The notes under the pieces: model-generated
What the model was told of the DNA's origin: nothing
Seen by the model: only the letters and a program-made list of their open reading frames with translations
The model's database searches: none
Made by a program: the position numbers and the translations under genes
Source of the DNA: JANMDU01 sp031418715
GTDB taxonomy: Bacteria > Pseudomonadota > Gammaproteobacteria > Burkholderiales > Burkholderiaceae_C
NCBI GenBank assembly: GCA_031418715.1
Contig: JANOJL010000056.1
Span: 1 to 64,000, forward strand
Length of the DNA: 64,000 bases
Direction: 5' to 3'
In this document: one piece after another, positions 43,912-53,251 of the stretch
Layout of the letters: every line of letters starts with the position of its first letter
Position numbering within the stretch: position 1 is the first letter of the stretch

Positions 43912-44058
43912 AGTCAAACTTCCGAACAGCCGGAGGCAAAGGAGAAGCTAGGCAAGTAAAGTTTCTGAATTCGCCTTTTGAATTTTTTCTTGTGTCTTTT
44001 TTTGCGCCTTCTGCGTAACCTTTGCACCTCCTAAGTCCGGTATTTCTGTCTTAGACGG

Positions 44059-44616
44059 TCACTTGCTAGAGTTCTGGTGGTGGTTGGGGTTGTTCGGATC
44101 CTCAGGGTCGAACATTTTTTCCGTACGAATCACGCGCAAATTGCTGTCCATCACCACGCTGAAAACCATGCTGACGTTTCCGGACTGTTCAAGATAACGC
44201 CAGTTGTAATACGTTTCTTTCTTTAACTCATAAGGCACTACGCGCATGGGCCTGCCAAACATCTTGCGCACTTCTTCCATCATCATGCCGGGCTGCACTT
44301 TGGCGAAGTTCTCGGGAGTGAGCACTTGCCGCAAAGCGCTCATTTTTCCGTCGGTACCGATGGTGATCATGTAATTACGGTGGCCTGCAGGTTGGCGGTT
44401 GTATTCGAAGATGCGTTCGCCTGCTTCGCCTTCCCAGATTTTCTCTGGCTCACCAAATTTGGTGCGCACATCGGCCTCTGTGGCCACACCCTCCTCCAAC
44501 TCAAGGATGCGCTGCTGGTCGCAGCCCGCCAAGCTGAGCAAAGCAGCAAAAACGCCCATGAAAATGCCCTTTTTGAAGGTCGTTAGGAATGATGTTTCAA
44601 AAGTAATCCAAGCCAT
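44059..44616 (-). CDS. BamE/SmpA-OmlA-like outer-membrane lipoprotein
   Basis: 185 residues. The signal ends at lipobox LSLAGC (Cys near residue 32). The region after it has two short repeats of the SmpA/OmlA type: LEEGVATEADVRTKFGEPEKIWE (residues about 40-62) and VQPGMMMEEVRKMFGRPMRV, each with the G-x-P turn of the fold. Likely anchored to the inner leaflet of the outer membrane. The start is uncertain: Met1 at 44616 or Met20 at 44559, the latter giving a very short signal. Confidence 0.75.
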   Translation of the reverse strand: MAWITFETSFLTTFKKGIFMGVFAALLSLAGCDQQRILELEEGVATEADVRTKFGEPEKIWEGEAGERIFEYNRQPAGHRNYMITIGTDGKMSALRQVLTPENFAKVQPGMMMEEVRKMFGRPMRVVPYELKKETYYNWRYLEQSGNVSMVFSVVMDSNLRVIRTEKMFDPEDPNNPNHHQNSSK

Positions 44617-44661
44617 CGTGCGCCCCGTTAAAATAGATTTTCAAGAAATTAGTGTAAACCC

Positions 44662-44892
44662 ATGCCCAGCCTGAAATCCTTCCTCGCCAATTTGTTTCTC
44701 AAAAACAGAAACTACCGCTCTGACGCCACAAATTTCATCACTGATATCAAGCGTGCTCGCCCCGAGCTGGATGCTGAGCAACGCGCGGGTCGCGCTCTGC
44801 TCTGGGATAAGAACGTGGATCGCAGCCAATCGGCTGACAACAGCTTGGCCGACGTGAAGCAACAGGCTTACGTTTACCAAACCAAGGCTTGA
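44662..44892 (+). CDS. DUF3460 family protein
   Basis: A 76-residue basic protein (MPSLKSFLANLFLKNRNYRS opening, SDATNFITDIKRARPELDAEQ after it) matching the small DUF3460 proteins of betaproteobacteria. It lies just upstream of scpA on the same strand, as I recall from related genomes. Function is unknown. Confidence 0.82.
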   Translation: MPSLKSFLANLFLKNRNYRSDATNFITDIKRARPELDAEQRAGRALLWDKNVDRSQSADNSLADVKQQAYVYQTKA

Positions 44893-44925
44893 TCTCGTTT
44901 GATGGCTGGTTTGCGAATCTGACCC

Positions 44926-45774
44926 GTGATTGAATTGCCTGACACTGCCTTGGCGTCTCCTTCGTTGGCCGGCATGCCCACCGTGCTCGACACGGTGGCA
45001 TTGGCGCGTTTGTATGGCGAGCCGCTGTTCAAAATGCCGCAGGATTTGTACATTCCGCCAGATGCATTGGAAGTATTTTTAGAAGCCTTTGAAGGCCCGC
45101 TTGATCTGCTGCTTTATTTGATCCGCAAACAGAATTTCAATATTCTGGACATTCCGATGGCGGGCGTGACGAAGCAGTATCTGAGCTATGTGGATGAAAT
45201 TCGCACACGCAATTTAGAGCTGGCCGCTGAATACCTTCTGATGGCCGCGATGCTGATCGAAATCAAATCACGCATGCTCTTGCCGCCGAAAAAAGCGCAA
45301 GACGGCAAAGAACCCGAAGACCCACGCGCTGAGCTCGTGCGCCGTTTGCTCGAATACGAGCAAATGAAGCTGGCTGCACATCGCATCGATGCTCTGCCGA
45401 CCTTTGGTCGAGATTATTTGCGTGCGCAGGTGGTGATCGAGCAGTCGCTCATTCCACGTTTCCCGGATGTAAATTCGGGAGATTTACAAGAAGCTTGGCG
45501 GGATATTTTGAAGCGCGCCAAGCTGATTCAGCATCACAGAATTTCGCGCGAAGAGCTGTCTGTGCGCGAACACATGAGCATGGTGTTGAAGCGTTTGCAG
45601 GGTCGCAAGTTCGTTGAATTTGAAGAACTGTTTGACCCAAGCCATGGCACCCAGGTGCTTGTTGTGACGTTCATTGCTCTGCTTGAATTGGGCAAGGAAA
45701 CGCTGGTTGAGATCACGCAGGCCGAGGCTTTTGCGCCGATTTATGTGCGATTGGCTTACACACCTGCGAGTTAA
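44926..45774 (+). CDS. scpA: Segregation and condensation protein A
   Basis: 282 residues, kleisin of the SMC-ScpAB condensin-like complex. The family hallmark FEGPLDLLLYLIRKQNFNIL (about 54-73) is present, then VTKQYLSYVDEIRTRNLELA and EYLLMAAMLIEIKSRMLLP (about 102-120), and a winged-helix C-terminus with FVEFEELFD. The start is a GTG at 44926, 33 bp after the DUF3460 gene. scpB is not in the window. Confidence 0.93.
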   Translation: MIELPDTALASPSLAGMPTVLDTVALARLYGEPLFKMPQDLYIPPDALEVFLEAFEGPLDLLLYLIRKQNFNILDIPMAGVTKQYLSYVDEIRTRNLELAAEYLLMAAMLIEIKSRMLLPPKKAQDGKEPEDPRAELVRRLLEYEQMKLAAHRIDALPTFGRDYLRAQVVIEQSLIPRFPDVNSGDLQEAWRDILKRAKLIQHHRISREELSVREHMSMVLKRLQGRKFVEFEELFDPSHGTQVLVVTFIALLELGKETLVEITQAEAFAPIYVRLAYTPAS

Positions 45775-45778
45775 TTTG

Positions 45779-45827
45779 CTATTGAATTCGTAGCAAACTA
45801 TTTATATTTTATAACAGATAACGGCCT
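45779..45827 (+). repeat. Dispersed repeat, copy 10 (intergenic)
   Basis: GCTATTGAATTCGTAGCAAAC, then TATTTTATAACAGATAACGGCC. The 3' GCTTGAAAAA end is lost. It begins 4 bp after the scpA stop in the 216-bp gap before panB, which otherwise shows no gene. Confidence 0.7.
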
Positions 45828-45990
45828 GTGGTCGAGGTATGTGGCTCGGCCGATTTGTGCAGTACCATGAGGCCGTGACGCATACGCCGATCACAGGCCA
45901 AAGAGCGCAAAATTTTCCAGCAACAAACCAACACAGACCTCAAAACTAAGTTATCTTCGCGTTTTCCGCATTTACAAACCACCAAAAGCT

Positions 45991-46872
45991 ATGAGCACAA
46001 CCCCAGAGAACACCACCGCTGTCTACGGCGCTGGCAAGCAAAGCATTGATGCGCCACGCAAACCCATCAGCCTCCCCCGCTTGGCTGAAATGCGCTCACG
46101 CGGCGAAAAAATCAGCATGCTCACAGCTTATGACGCGACCTTTGCCAGCGTGATGGACGCAGCAGGTGTGGATTGCATCTTGGTGGGCGATTCGCTTGGC
46201 ATGGTCTGCCAAGGTCTGCCCAGCACCGTGGGCGTGAGCTTGGAGACGATGCGCTATCACGTCGAGAGTGTGTTTCGCGGTTTGCAGCGCAGCAATGGGA
46301 CAACTTGGATGATTGGCGATTTGCCCTTTGGCTCTTATCACGAAAGCAAAGAGCAAGCCTTGCGCAGCGCGAGCGTGCTGATGCAGGCAGGTGCGCACAT
46401 GGTCAAGTTAGAGGGTGGCGGTTGGACGGCAGAGGTGGTGCATTTCCTCGTGGAGCGCGGCATCCCCGTCTGCGCGCACCTCGGGCTCACGCCGCAAACC
46501 GTGCATGCCTTAGGCGGCTACCGCGTGCAGGGAAAAGGCGATGAGGCTGCGGCTCTGCTGCGCCGCCATGCGCACGAATTGCAAGACGCAGGCGCGCAAA
46601 TGCTGGTACTGGAAATGGTGCCAGAGCCACTTGCCACATCACTCACCGATGAGCTCAAAACCTGCCACACGATTGGCATCGGCGCTGGCAAGGGCTGCGC
46701 AGGGCAGGTGCTGGTGTTGCACGACATGCTGGGCATTAACCTCGGGCGCATGCCAAAATTCGTTCACAACTTCCTAGCAGGCACGCAAGGCGATGTGAAG
46801 GCCGCGTTTGCTGCATACGTCAACGCCGTCAAGAGCGGTGCCTTTCCAGACAACGCGAAGCACGCTTGGTAA
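45991..46872 (+). CDS. panB: 3-Methyl-2-oxobutanoate hydroxymethyltransferase
   Basis: 293 residues. PanB adds a hydroxymethyl group from methylene-THF to 2-oxoisovalerate, first step of pantothenate synthesis. SMLTAYDATFASVMDAAGVD (about 44-63), the metal/substrate site LVGDSLGMV (about 66-74), KLEGGGW (about 138-144) and GAGKGCAGQVLVLHDMLG (about 231-248) are present. panC lies 600 bp further on the same strand, with a small membrane-protein gene between them. Confidence 0.95.
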   Translation: MSTTPENTTAVYGAGKQSIDAPRKPISLPRLAEMRSRGEKISMLTAYDATFASVMDAAGVDCILVGDSLGMVCQGLPSTVGVSLETMRYHVESVFRGLQRSNGTTWMIGDLPFGSYHESKEQALRSASVLMQAGAHMVKLEGGGWTAEVVHFLVERGIPVCAHLGLTPQTVHALGGYRVQGKGDEAAALLRRHAHELQDAGAQMLVLEMVPEPLATSLTDELKTCHTIGIGAGKGCAGQVLVLHDMLGINLGRMPKFVHNFLAGTQGDVKAAFAAYVNAVKSGAFPDNAKHAW

Positions 46873-46908
46873 CAGCTGGAAACCCCAAGAGAGCAAGCCT
46901 CAACTTTT

Positions 46909-46927
46909 GAAAGGGTATCCCTTTTTA
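46909..46927 (+). terminator. Small terminator-like hairpin after panB
   Basis: AAAGGG (46910-46915) pairs with CCCTTT (46919-46924) and is followed by TT. The stem is only six pairs, so it may stop transcription only in part before the membrane-protein gene. Confidence 0.35.
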
Positions 46928-46972
46928 GGGGAATGGTGTGACTTACATGACCCTAAACTCACTGGTTATTTA

Positions 46973-47371
46973 ATGAGGCGTTTTGTCATGATGATTGCAA
47001 TTTGGTTGTTGGCTTTGATCTTGCTACTTTTCTGGAGCGCTTTTGCTTGGATGACCCATGCTTTGCTGGGTATGCTTTCAGGTCTGCCTTGGGAGCAAGT
47101 GCTCAGCAAGCTCAAAAGTCTGAGTCCGCCTGAGCCATTGGGTCAGTGGTGGTCAATGATGGTGGATCTGCTAGCGCCTGCGTTGCAAGTCAGCGTGCCG
47201 CTGTTGCAAGGCCTTTTGTCTTTTGCAGGCAGCGCGCTTCCGGTGATCGTGTTTGTGATTTGGTTGCTCGGTGCATCTGTTTTGCTGCTGATCGCCATTG
47301 CTGCCACGGTTGGCGGGCTATGGTGGCGTAAAAATCGCGCCAGTTTGAAGAGCAAGCTCCCACGCATTTGA
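46973..47371 (+). CDS. Small membrane protein of unknown function
   Basis: 132 residues with two or three strong hydrophobic stretches (about 3-33, 65-90 and 93-115) around an amphipathic middle (LSKLKSLSPPEPLGQWW), ending in a basic WWRKNRASLKSKLPR tail. I do not recognise a family. The frame is open further upstream into panB, but the ATG at 46973 (or 46988) begins the first helix. It sits between panB and panC. Confidence 0.55.
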   Translation: MRRFVMMIAIWLLALILLLFWSAFAWMTHALLGMLSGLPWEQVLSKLKSLSPPEPLGQWWSMMVDLLAPALQVSVPLLQGLLSFAGSALPVIVFVIWLLGASVLLLIAIAATVGGLWWRKNRASLKSKLPRI

Positions 47372-47470
47372 ATCTGGCTGTACGCAAATATGCAAGCTCC
47401 CGCGTTATCATCCCAGCGCTGCACCGTGTTGTATCGGGCACGATCCTTTGAATGACTGACTGGTAGCTTC

Positions 47471-48316
47471 ATGAAGATTTGCAAAACTGTTGACGAGTTG
47501 CGTGCCGCTCTAAAAGGAACAACCAACGCCTTCGTGCCCACTATGGGCAATTTGCACAGCGGCCATATCGCGCTGATGAATCTCGCCGCCAGCAAAAAAC
47601 GCGAAGGCAAAGTGAGCACCACCGTTGCCAGCATCTTTGTCAACCGCCTGCAATTCTTGCCGCATGAAGACTTTGACAGCTACCCGCGCACCTTCGAGCC
47701 TGATTGCTTAAAGTTAGAAGCCGCTGGCTGCGATGTGGTCTTCGCGCCGTTGGAGAAGGATATGTACCCCGAGCCGCAAGGCTACAAAGTGCATCCACCC
47801 GCAGGTTTGGCGGATATTTTGGAAGGCCATTTTCGCCCTGGCTTTTTCGTGGGTGTGAGCACGGTGGTGATGAAGCTTTTCCAAATCGTGCAGCCACGCA
47901 TCGCGATTTTTGGCAAAAAAGATTATCAGCAGCTCATGGTGATCCGCAACATGGTGCGCCAAATGGCCATGCCAATTGAGATCATCGGCCACGAAACCGA
48001 GCGTGCTGCGAGCGGCCTGGCTTTAAGCTCACGCAACGGCTACTTGAGCGAAGCTGAGCGGGCTGAAGCTGTGCACCTGTCTCTCGCCCTCAAAGCCCTG
48101 ATCGCAGCACATCAAGCTGGTGGCGCAGACCTCGCCGCTTTAGAAGCAGCCGCACTCGCCGCACTCACCGCACGCGGCTGGCAACCCGACTACCTGACCC
48201 TGCGCCGCCGCGCAGATTTGCAATCACCGGCAGCGCAAGAAGCAGCAGGCAGCTGGGTCGCGCTAGGCGCAGCACGTTTGGGCAAGACGCGATTGATAGA
48301 CAACATTGAATGCTGA
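47471..48316 (+). CDS. panC: Pantoate--beta-alanine ligase
   Basis: 281 residues. It joins pantoate and beta-alanine with ATP to make pantothenate. FVPTMGNLHSGHIALMNLA (about 17-35) holds the HxGH site, and PRIAIFGKKDYQQLMVIRNMV (about 141-161) and LALSSRNGYLS (about 182-192) carry substrate and KMSK-like motifs. It completes the panB function encoded upstream. Confidence 0.95.
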   Translation: MKICKTVDELRAALKGTTNAFVPTMGNLHSGHIALMNLAASKKREGKVSTTVASIFVNRLQFLPHEDFDSYPRTFEPDCLKLEAAGCDVVFAPLEKDMYPEPQGYKVHPPAGLADILEGHFRPGFFVGVSTVVMKLFQIVQPRIAIFGKKDYQQLMVIRNMVRQMAMPIEIIGHETERAASGLALSSRNGYLSEAERAEAVHLSLALKALIAAHQAGGADLAALEAAALAALTARGWQPDYLTLRRRADLQSPAAQEAAGSWVALGAARLGKTRLIDNIEC

Positions 48317-48362
48317 CTTTTATAAGAAAAATAGGCCTCCAGCAGGCCGCTGCAAGTGCAAA

Positions 48363-49550
48363 TTAAATCGCCGCGTCTTGCAACCCATATTTAGTCATTA
48401 AGCGCTTTCGTTGGTCGGGCTCAAAGTTGATCCGGGCGGGATCATGGTTGACTGCGGCCAATAGGCGCTTGTCCATCACGGCAAACCAAAGCGGAGGGAT
48501 GTATGCCAAAGGAAACATGCCGAAATAGCCGCTCGGCAGCTGCGGCGCCTCTTCAAAATGCCGCAATGATTGATAGCGCCGCAAAGGATGCGCATGGTGG
48601 TCCGAGTGGCGCTGCAGATGAAACAAGATCCAGTTGGAAAATAGATGATTGCTGTTCCAAGAGTGTTTGGGTTTACAGGTTTCATAGCGTCCGTTCGCGT
48701 CCTGCTGGCGCAGCAGGCCATAGTGCTCAATGTAGTTGGCTGAGGTCAGCTGAAAATTGGACCAAAGCGCTGTCGGTATCAAAAACAGCAGCACCTGCGG
48801 GCCCAACCAAAAGCACAGCGCCACCCAAAGCGACAAGGTAATCGCCGCAGGCTGCAATATCTCGTTATGCCAAGACCAGAAAGCTTGACCGTCTGCGCGC
48901 ATGCGTTCACGCTCCATCGCCCAAGAGCGTTGAAAAGCGCCGGGCATTTCACGCCAGACAAAGCGCCAAATAGACTCGCCCATGCGCGAAGAGGCAGGAT
49001 CTTTAGGGGTGGCGACATCACGATGGTGGCCACGGTTGTGTTCAATCGTGAAATGGCCATAGAAAGTGGGTGCCAAAATCAGCTTGGCCAACCAGCGTTC
49101 TAGCGGAGCGCGCTTGTGGCCTATCTCATGGCCAAGGTTGATGCAAAAGCCGCCCACACCTCCCGTAGAAATAATCAGTCCGAGCATTTCAAGCCAATTC
49201 AAGTCTGCTGCCTGGCTAAACCAAGCCGCACCGATCAGCGCAACCCATAAAAGTGGCACGAGCAAGAAGGTGATGCGGCGGTAATACAGGTCAGCCTCCA
49301 GCTTGGGGACTGCCGACTCTGGCGGGTTACTGGTGTCAACGCCCAGAGCTCGGTCGAGCGCAGGGACTGCTAAATAAATAAAAACCACGGGCAACCACAG
49401 CATCAAGGCCACTGGGTTGGACCACCACATCAAAGGGCCTGCGGCAACGAACAAAGGCACCAGCAAGGACAGCGTCCAGGTAAAGCGTTTGCGGTCACGA
49501 TACGGTTCTTGCGATCCGGCTGATGAGGGCTGCGGCACAGTGGATGACAT
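48363..49550 (-). CDS. alkB: Alkane 1-monooxygenase
   Basis: 395 residues, integral membrane diiron hydroxylase that oxidises terminal methyl groups of n-alkanes. About six membrane segments surround the histidine boxes HEIGHK (about 141-146), EHNRGHH (about 169-175), NYIEHYG (about 271) and LQRHSDHHAHP (about 313-323). EHNRGHHRDVATPKDPASSR is an AlkB signature that separates it from fatty acid desaturases and xylene monooxygenases. No rubredoxin or rubredoxin reductase gene is next to it, so those must be elsewhere. An AraC-type gene is divergent. Confidence 0.93.
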   Translation of the reverse strand: MSSTVPQPSSAGSQEPYRDRKRFTWTLSLLVPLFVAAGPLMWWSNPVALMLWLPVVFIYLAVPALDRALGVDTSNPPESAVPKLEADLYYRRITFLLVPLLWVALIGAAWFSQAADLNWLEMLGLIISTGGVGGFCINLGHEIGHKRAPLERWLAKLILAPTFYGHFTIEHNRGHHRDVATPKDPASSRMGESIWRFVWREMPGAFQRSWAMERERMRADGQAFWSWHNEILQPAAITLSLWVALCFWLGPQVLLFLIPTALWSNFQLTSANYIEHYGLLRQQDANGRYETCKPKHSWNSNHLFSNWILFHLQRHSDHHAHPLRRYQSLRHFEEAPQLPSGYFGMFPLAYIPPLWFAVMDKRLLAAVNHDPARINFEPDQRKRLMTKYGLQDAAI

Positions 49551-49675
49551 GTTTTTAATCTCGGTTGGTGAAGCGCCATGTCGGCAAATCTATACAGACA
49601 GGAACGAAGTGTGAAGCAAGCTGTTGTGGGTTTCCACCGATAGCCGCGCCAAATGATCGTCTTAAACTGCCAAAT

Positions 49676-50776
49676 ATGCCCTCTCATGTCTTAACAACGG
49701 GAAAAACCCAACGAGTTGGCGCGCATTCAACGCCAAACACACCCGCCCCGATGCACCCGATCTATGCCCGGCTGCTGCATATGCTGCTGGTTGGAGCCGA
49801 CGTAGACAGCCAGCGCGTGTTGGCTGCTGCCGCATTGGATTGGGACACTTTGTTGAAGAGCGAAAAACATCTCTCTCAAGACACCGTGATTCGGCTGGTG
49901 TGCGCTGCGATACAAGCCACCGGCAAGCCTTGGTTAGGCTTAGAGCTAGGGGCTCAAATGCCGATTTCTGCACACGGGCCGTTGGGCTATGCGGCTGTCA
50001 CTGCGCCTGATCTGCAACACTGTTTGGCCACCGTGGCGCGCTATGGCGCGGTACGCGAAGACAGTTTTACCTGGACTTTTCAAAAAACGATCGAGGGCTA
50101 CACCTTGCAAGCGGCCGCCAAACTAGACTGGGGCGCTGCGCACATGTTTGTGGTGGACACCATGGCCGCTGCGCTGGTGCGCCTGCTGCAAGCCGCCGTG
50201 GGCACCTTGCCCGAAGGGCTGCAGCTCGATCTGCCGTTTGCCACGCCACCGTGGGCTGTGCAATACGCGCGGGCGTTGCCGTTAGCGCTGCGCTTTGGCC
50301 AACCGACTCTGGCGCTTCACACACCACAAGCTGCATTGCGACTACCCTGCTTGGGAGCCGACGCGCGGGCACACATCACCGCCAGCCAAGAATGCGAGGC
50401 AACGCTTCAAGAACGCGGCACGCTAAGCGCAGCGCAGCGTGTAGCGAGCCTGCTCAACCGCACTCCCGAAGGCCAATACCCTCAATTGGCGACCATCGCC
50501 AAGTCGTGCGGTATCTCTGAACGCACCCTGATCCGCCACCTGAACCAAGAAGGCACCTCGTTTCAGCAACTCGTGGACGCACACCTACAAAGCCAAGCAC
50601 GATGGCTCTTGCAAAACACCCGCTACAGCGTAGAAGACATTGCCGCCCGATTAGGCTACAGCGACACCTCCAACTTCAGCCGCACCGTCAAGCGCTGGTT
50701 TGGCGTGACGCCCACTGCCCTTCGGGTCAGCGTTGACGCTGTCACGGCAGAAAAATTGATGAAAAAAAGCCTCTAG
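49676..50776 (+). CDS. AraC-family transcriptional regulator (likely regulator of alkB)
   Basis: 366 residues. An N-terminal arabinose-binding-like ligand domain (about 30-215; ARYGAVREDSFTWTF part) and a C-terminal double helix-turn-helix (about 265-355; LATIAKSCGISERTLIRHL and AARLGYSDTSNFSRTVKRW). This is the layout of AlkR/OruR-like regulators. Being divergent from alkB, with 125 bp between starts, it is the natural candidate for alkane-responsive control. The frame is open from 49565; ATG 49676 or 49751 are the plausible starts. Confidence 0.85.
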   Translation: MPSHVLTTGKTQRVGAHSTPNTPAPMHPIYARLLHMLLVGADVDSQRVLAAAALDWDTLLKSEKHLSQDTVIRLVCAAIQATGKPWLGLELGAQMPISAHGPLGYAAVTAPDLQHCLATVARYGAVREDSFTWTFQKTIEGYTLQAAAKLDWGAAHMFVVDTMAAALVRLLQAAVGTLPEGLQLDLPFATPPWAVQYARALPLALRFGQPTLALHTPQAALRLPCLGADARAHITASQECEATLQERGTLSAAQRVASLLNRTPEGQYPQLATIAKSCGISERTLIRHLNQEGTSFQQLVDAHLQSQARWLLQNTRYSVEDIAARLGYSDTSNFSRTVKRWFGVTPTALRVSVDAVTAEKLMKKSL

Positions 50777-50778
50777 AT

Positions 50779-50842
50779 GCTATTAATTAAATAGCACTCT
50801 GCGCATATAATATAACGGGTACAACCTTAAAACGCTTAAAAA
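50779..50842 (+). repeat. Dispersed 65-bp repeat, copy 11 (intergenic)
   Basis: GCTATTAATTAAATAGC, then GCGCATATAATATAACGGGTA, then AACGCTTAAAAA. It fills the gap between the convergent AraC regulator and decarboxylase genes, so it could be part of a shared transcript end. Confidence 0.85.
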
Positions 50843-53131
50843 TCAAGGCCTCACGCAATCCGCGTAATAGCGCTTCACGCCATCTTTACCGATTTCCTCC
50901 ACCAGCCCATGAATATCATTCTCAAAACCTGGGCAGAGCTTGGCAAACTCGCGGTTGAATTTCAGATAGTCCACGATGCGTTTGTTGAACACTTCACCGG
51001 GGATGAGTAGCGGAATGCCGGGAGGATAAGGCGTGACCAAACCAACCGTGATGCGGCCTTCTAAATGATCGATCTCTACACGGTCTGTCTTGCGCCGAGC
51101 GATGTGCGCGTAGGCGTCTGAGGGCGTCATCGCGGGCTCTAGGCTGGAGAGATACATCTCGGTCGTCAAGCGGGCTATATCGTATTTTGCATACAGCTCA
51201 TGCACATGCTGGCAGAGATCTTTCAAACCCATCTTTTCGTAAAGCGGATGCTTTTGGCAAAACTCCGGCAGGATGCGCCACATGGGTTGGTTGCGGTCGT
51301 AGTCGTCTTTGAACTGTTGCAATGCGGCGAGCAGCGTATTCCAGCGGCCTTTGGTGATACCGATGGTGAACATGATGAAGAAGCTGTAGAGCCCTGTTTT
51401 CTCAATGATCACGCCATGCTCTGCGAGGAATTTGCTCACGATGCTGGCTGGGATGCCGGTCTTGGCGAATTTGCCGTTCAAATTCATGCCGGGCGTGACG
51501 ATCGTGCTCTTGATCGGGTCGAGCATGTTGAAGCCTTCGGCGAGATTGCCAAAACCATGCCAATTGCTGGCCACGTTGTCGCCGCTCTTGGTGGTGCGGG
51601 CTTCGCCTTTGATGATCCAGTTGTCTGCCTTGCCAATGCCGTCTTCCACGAGCTTGTCTGGGCCCCAGACTTTGAACCACCAGTCTTTGCCATATTCCTT
51701 ATCCACCTTGCGCATAGCGCGGCGGAAATCTAGCGCTTCGGCAATACTTTCTTCTACCAATGCGGTGCCGCCGGGCGGCTCCATCATGGCGGCAGCCACA
51801 TCGCAGCTGGCGATGATGGCGTATTGCGGCGAGGTGGAGGTGTGCATCAAATACGCTTCGTTGAACAGCGCGCGATCGAGTTTTCGGTTTTGCGCGTCTT
51901 GCACCAGCACATGGCTGGCTTGCGAGATGCCTGCGAGCAGCTTGTGTGTGGATTGCGTGGAGTACACCATGGCCTCTTTCGGGCGTGGGCGCTTTTTTCC
52001 CATGGCATGGTAAGTGCCGTAAAACGGATGGAAGGCGGCATGCGGTAGCCATGCTTCATCAAAATGCAAATTTTCCACGTATCCATCGAGCATTTTCTTG
52101 ATGGTCTCGGTGTTGTAGAGCACGCCGTCGTAGGTGGACTGCGTGATGGTGAGCACGCGGGGTTTGATTTTTTTCCAGTCGACGCCTTTGAGCAAAGGGT
52201 TGGCCTTGATCTTGGCCATGATGCTGGCGGGCTCAAACTCTTCTTTCGGAATCGGGCCGATGATGCCGAAATGATTCCGCGTGGGTTTCAAGAAAACTGG
52301 AATCGCGCCCGTCATCACAATCGCATGCAAGATCGATTTGTGGCAATTGCGATCCACCACCACCACATCCCCAGGGGCAACCGCGTGATGCCAAACAATT
52401 TTATTAGAAGTGCTCGTGCCGTTGGTGACGAAGAAGCAATGATCGGCATTGAAAATACGCGCAGCGTTTTTCTCAGATTCACCAATGGCGCCATCGTGAT
52501 CAAGAAGTTGTCCTAGCTCTTCCACGGAATTGCACACGTCTGCACGGAGCATGTTTTCACCGAAGAATTGATGAAACATTTGGCCGATGGGAGATTTTAG
52601 GAAAGCCACGCCGCCTGAGTGGCCAGGGCAATGCCATGAATACGAGCCATCTTCGGCGTAGTCGAGCAAGGCTTTAAAGAAAGGCGGCTGAATGCCTTCA
52701 AGATAGCTCTTGGCTTCGCGTGTGATGTGTTTGGCCACGAACTCTGGGGTGTCTTCAAACGCATGCAAGAAGCCATGCAGTTCGCGCAAGATGTCGTTGG
52801 GCAAATGGCGGCTGGTTTTGGTTTCACCGTAAATATACAAAGGCACATCGGCATTTTTGCGACGCACTTCTTGTATGAATTCGCGTAGATTTAAAACTGC
52901 CGGATCCAAATCGGGGCCGGGCGTGAATTCATCGTCATCCAAACTCAAAATAAAGGCGCTAGCGCGGCTTTGCTGCTGGGCGAATTGGCTCAAATCGCCA
53001 TAGCTGGTCGCGCCGAGCACTTCAAAACCTTCGCCTTCGATGGCGTTGGCCAAAGCGCGGATGCCCAAGCCTGAGTTGTTTTCTGAGCGGAAGTCTTCGT
53101 CAATGATGACGACGGGGAAGCGGAATTTCAT
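50843..53131 (-). CDS. Orn/Lys/Arg family basic amino acid decarboxylase
   Basis: 762 residues, fold type I PLP decarboxylase with N-terminal receiver-like wing domain (about 1-130), large PLP domain with the Schiff-base Lys in STQSTHKLLAGISQAS (about 395), and C-terminal domain. WHCPGHSGGVAFLKSP (about 160-175) is typical of AdiA/CadA/SpeC-type enzymes. The product would be agmatine, cadaverine or putrescine; sequence reading alone does not settle which. No antiporter gene is adjacent, arguing for a biosynthetic rather than acid-stress role. Confidence 0.9.
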   Translation of the reverse strand: MKFRFPVVIIDEDFRSENNSGLGIRALANAIEGEGFEVLGATSYGDLSQFAQQQSRASAFILSLDDDEFTPGPDLDPAVLNLREFIQEVRRKNADVPLYIYGETKTSRHLPNDILRELHGFLHAFEDTPEFVAKHITREAKSYLEGIQPPFFKALLDYAEDGSYSWHCPGHSGGVAFLKSPIGQMFHQFFGENMLRADVCNSVEELGQLLDHDGAIGESEKNAARIFNADHCFFVTNGTSTSNKIVWHHAVAPGDVVVVDRNCHKSILHAIVMTGAIPVFLKPTRNHFGIIGPIPKEEFEPASIMAKIKANPLLKGVDWKKIKPRVLTITQSTYDGVLYNTETIKKMLDGYVENLHFDEAWLPHAAFHPFYGTYHAMGKKRPRPKEAMVYSTQSTHKLLAGISQASHVLVQDAQNRKLDRALFNEAYLMHTSTSPQYAIIASCDVAAAMMEPPGGTALVEESIAEALDFRRAMRKVDKEYGKDWWFKVWGPDKLVEDGIGKADNWIIKGEARTTKSGDNVASNWHGFGNLAEGFNMLDPIKSTIVTPGMNLNGKFAKTGIPASIVSKFLAEHGVIIEKTGLYSFFIMFTIGITKGRWNTLLAALQQFKDDYDRNQPMWRILPEFCQKHPLYEKMGLKDLCQHVHELYAKYDIARLTTEMYLSSLEPAMTPSDAYAHIARRKTDRVEIDHLEGRITVGLVTPYPPGIPLLIPGEVFNKRIVDYLKFNREFAKLCPGFENDIHGLVEEIGKDGVKRYYADCVRP

Positions 53132-53251
53132 GGCGGAGTGCCTGTGGAGAAGGTAAAACGCGAAGTGTAAGGATATTCCGTGTCACTTGCCTTGCAATCC
53201 GCAGCTTTTGCCTCAAAATGTGGTGCATCAAAGACATTGGAGGCTCAAGGT

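Noticed and set aside
45828..45990. Regulatory RNA or riboswitch ahead of panB
   Set aside because: I saw no known riboswitch core or clear hairpin-terminator pair in this gap.
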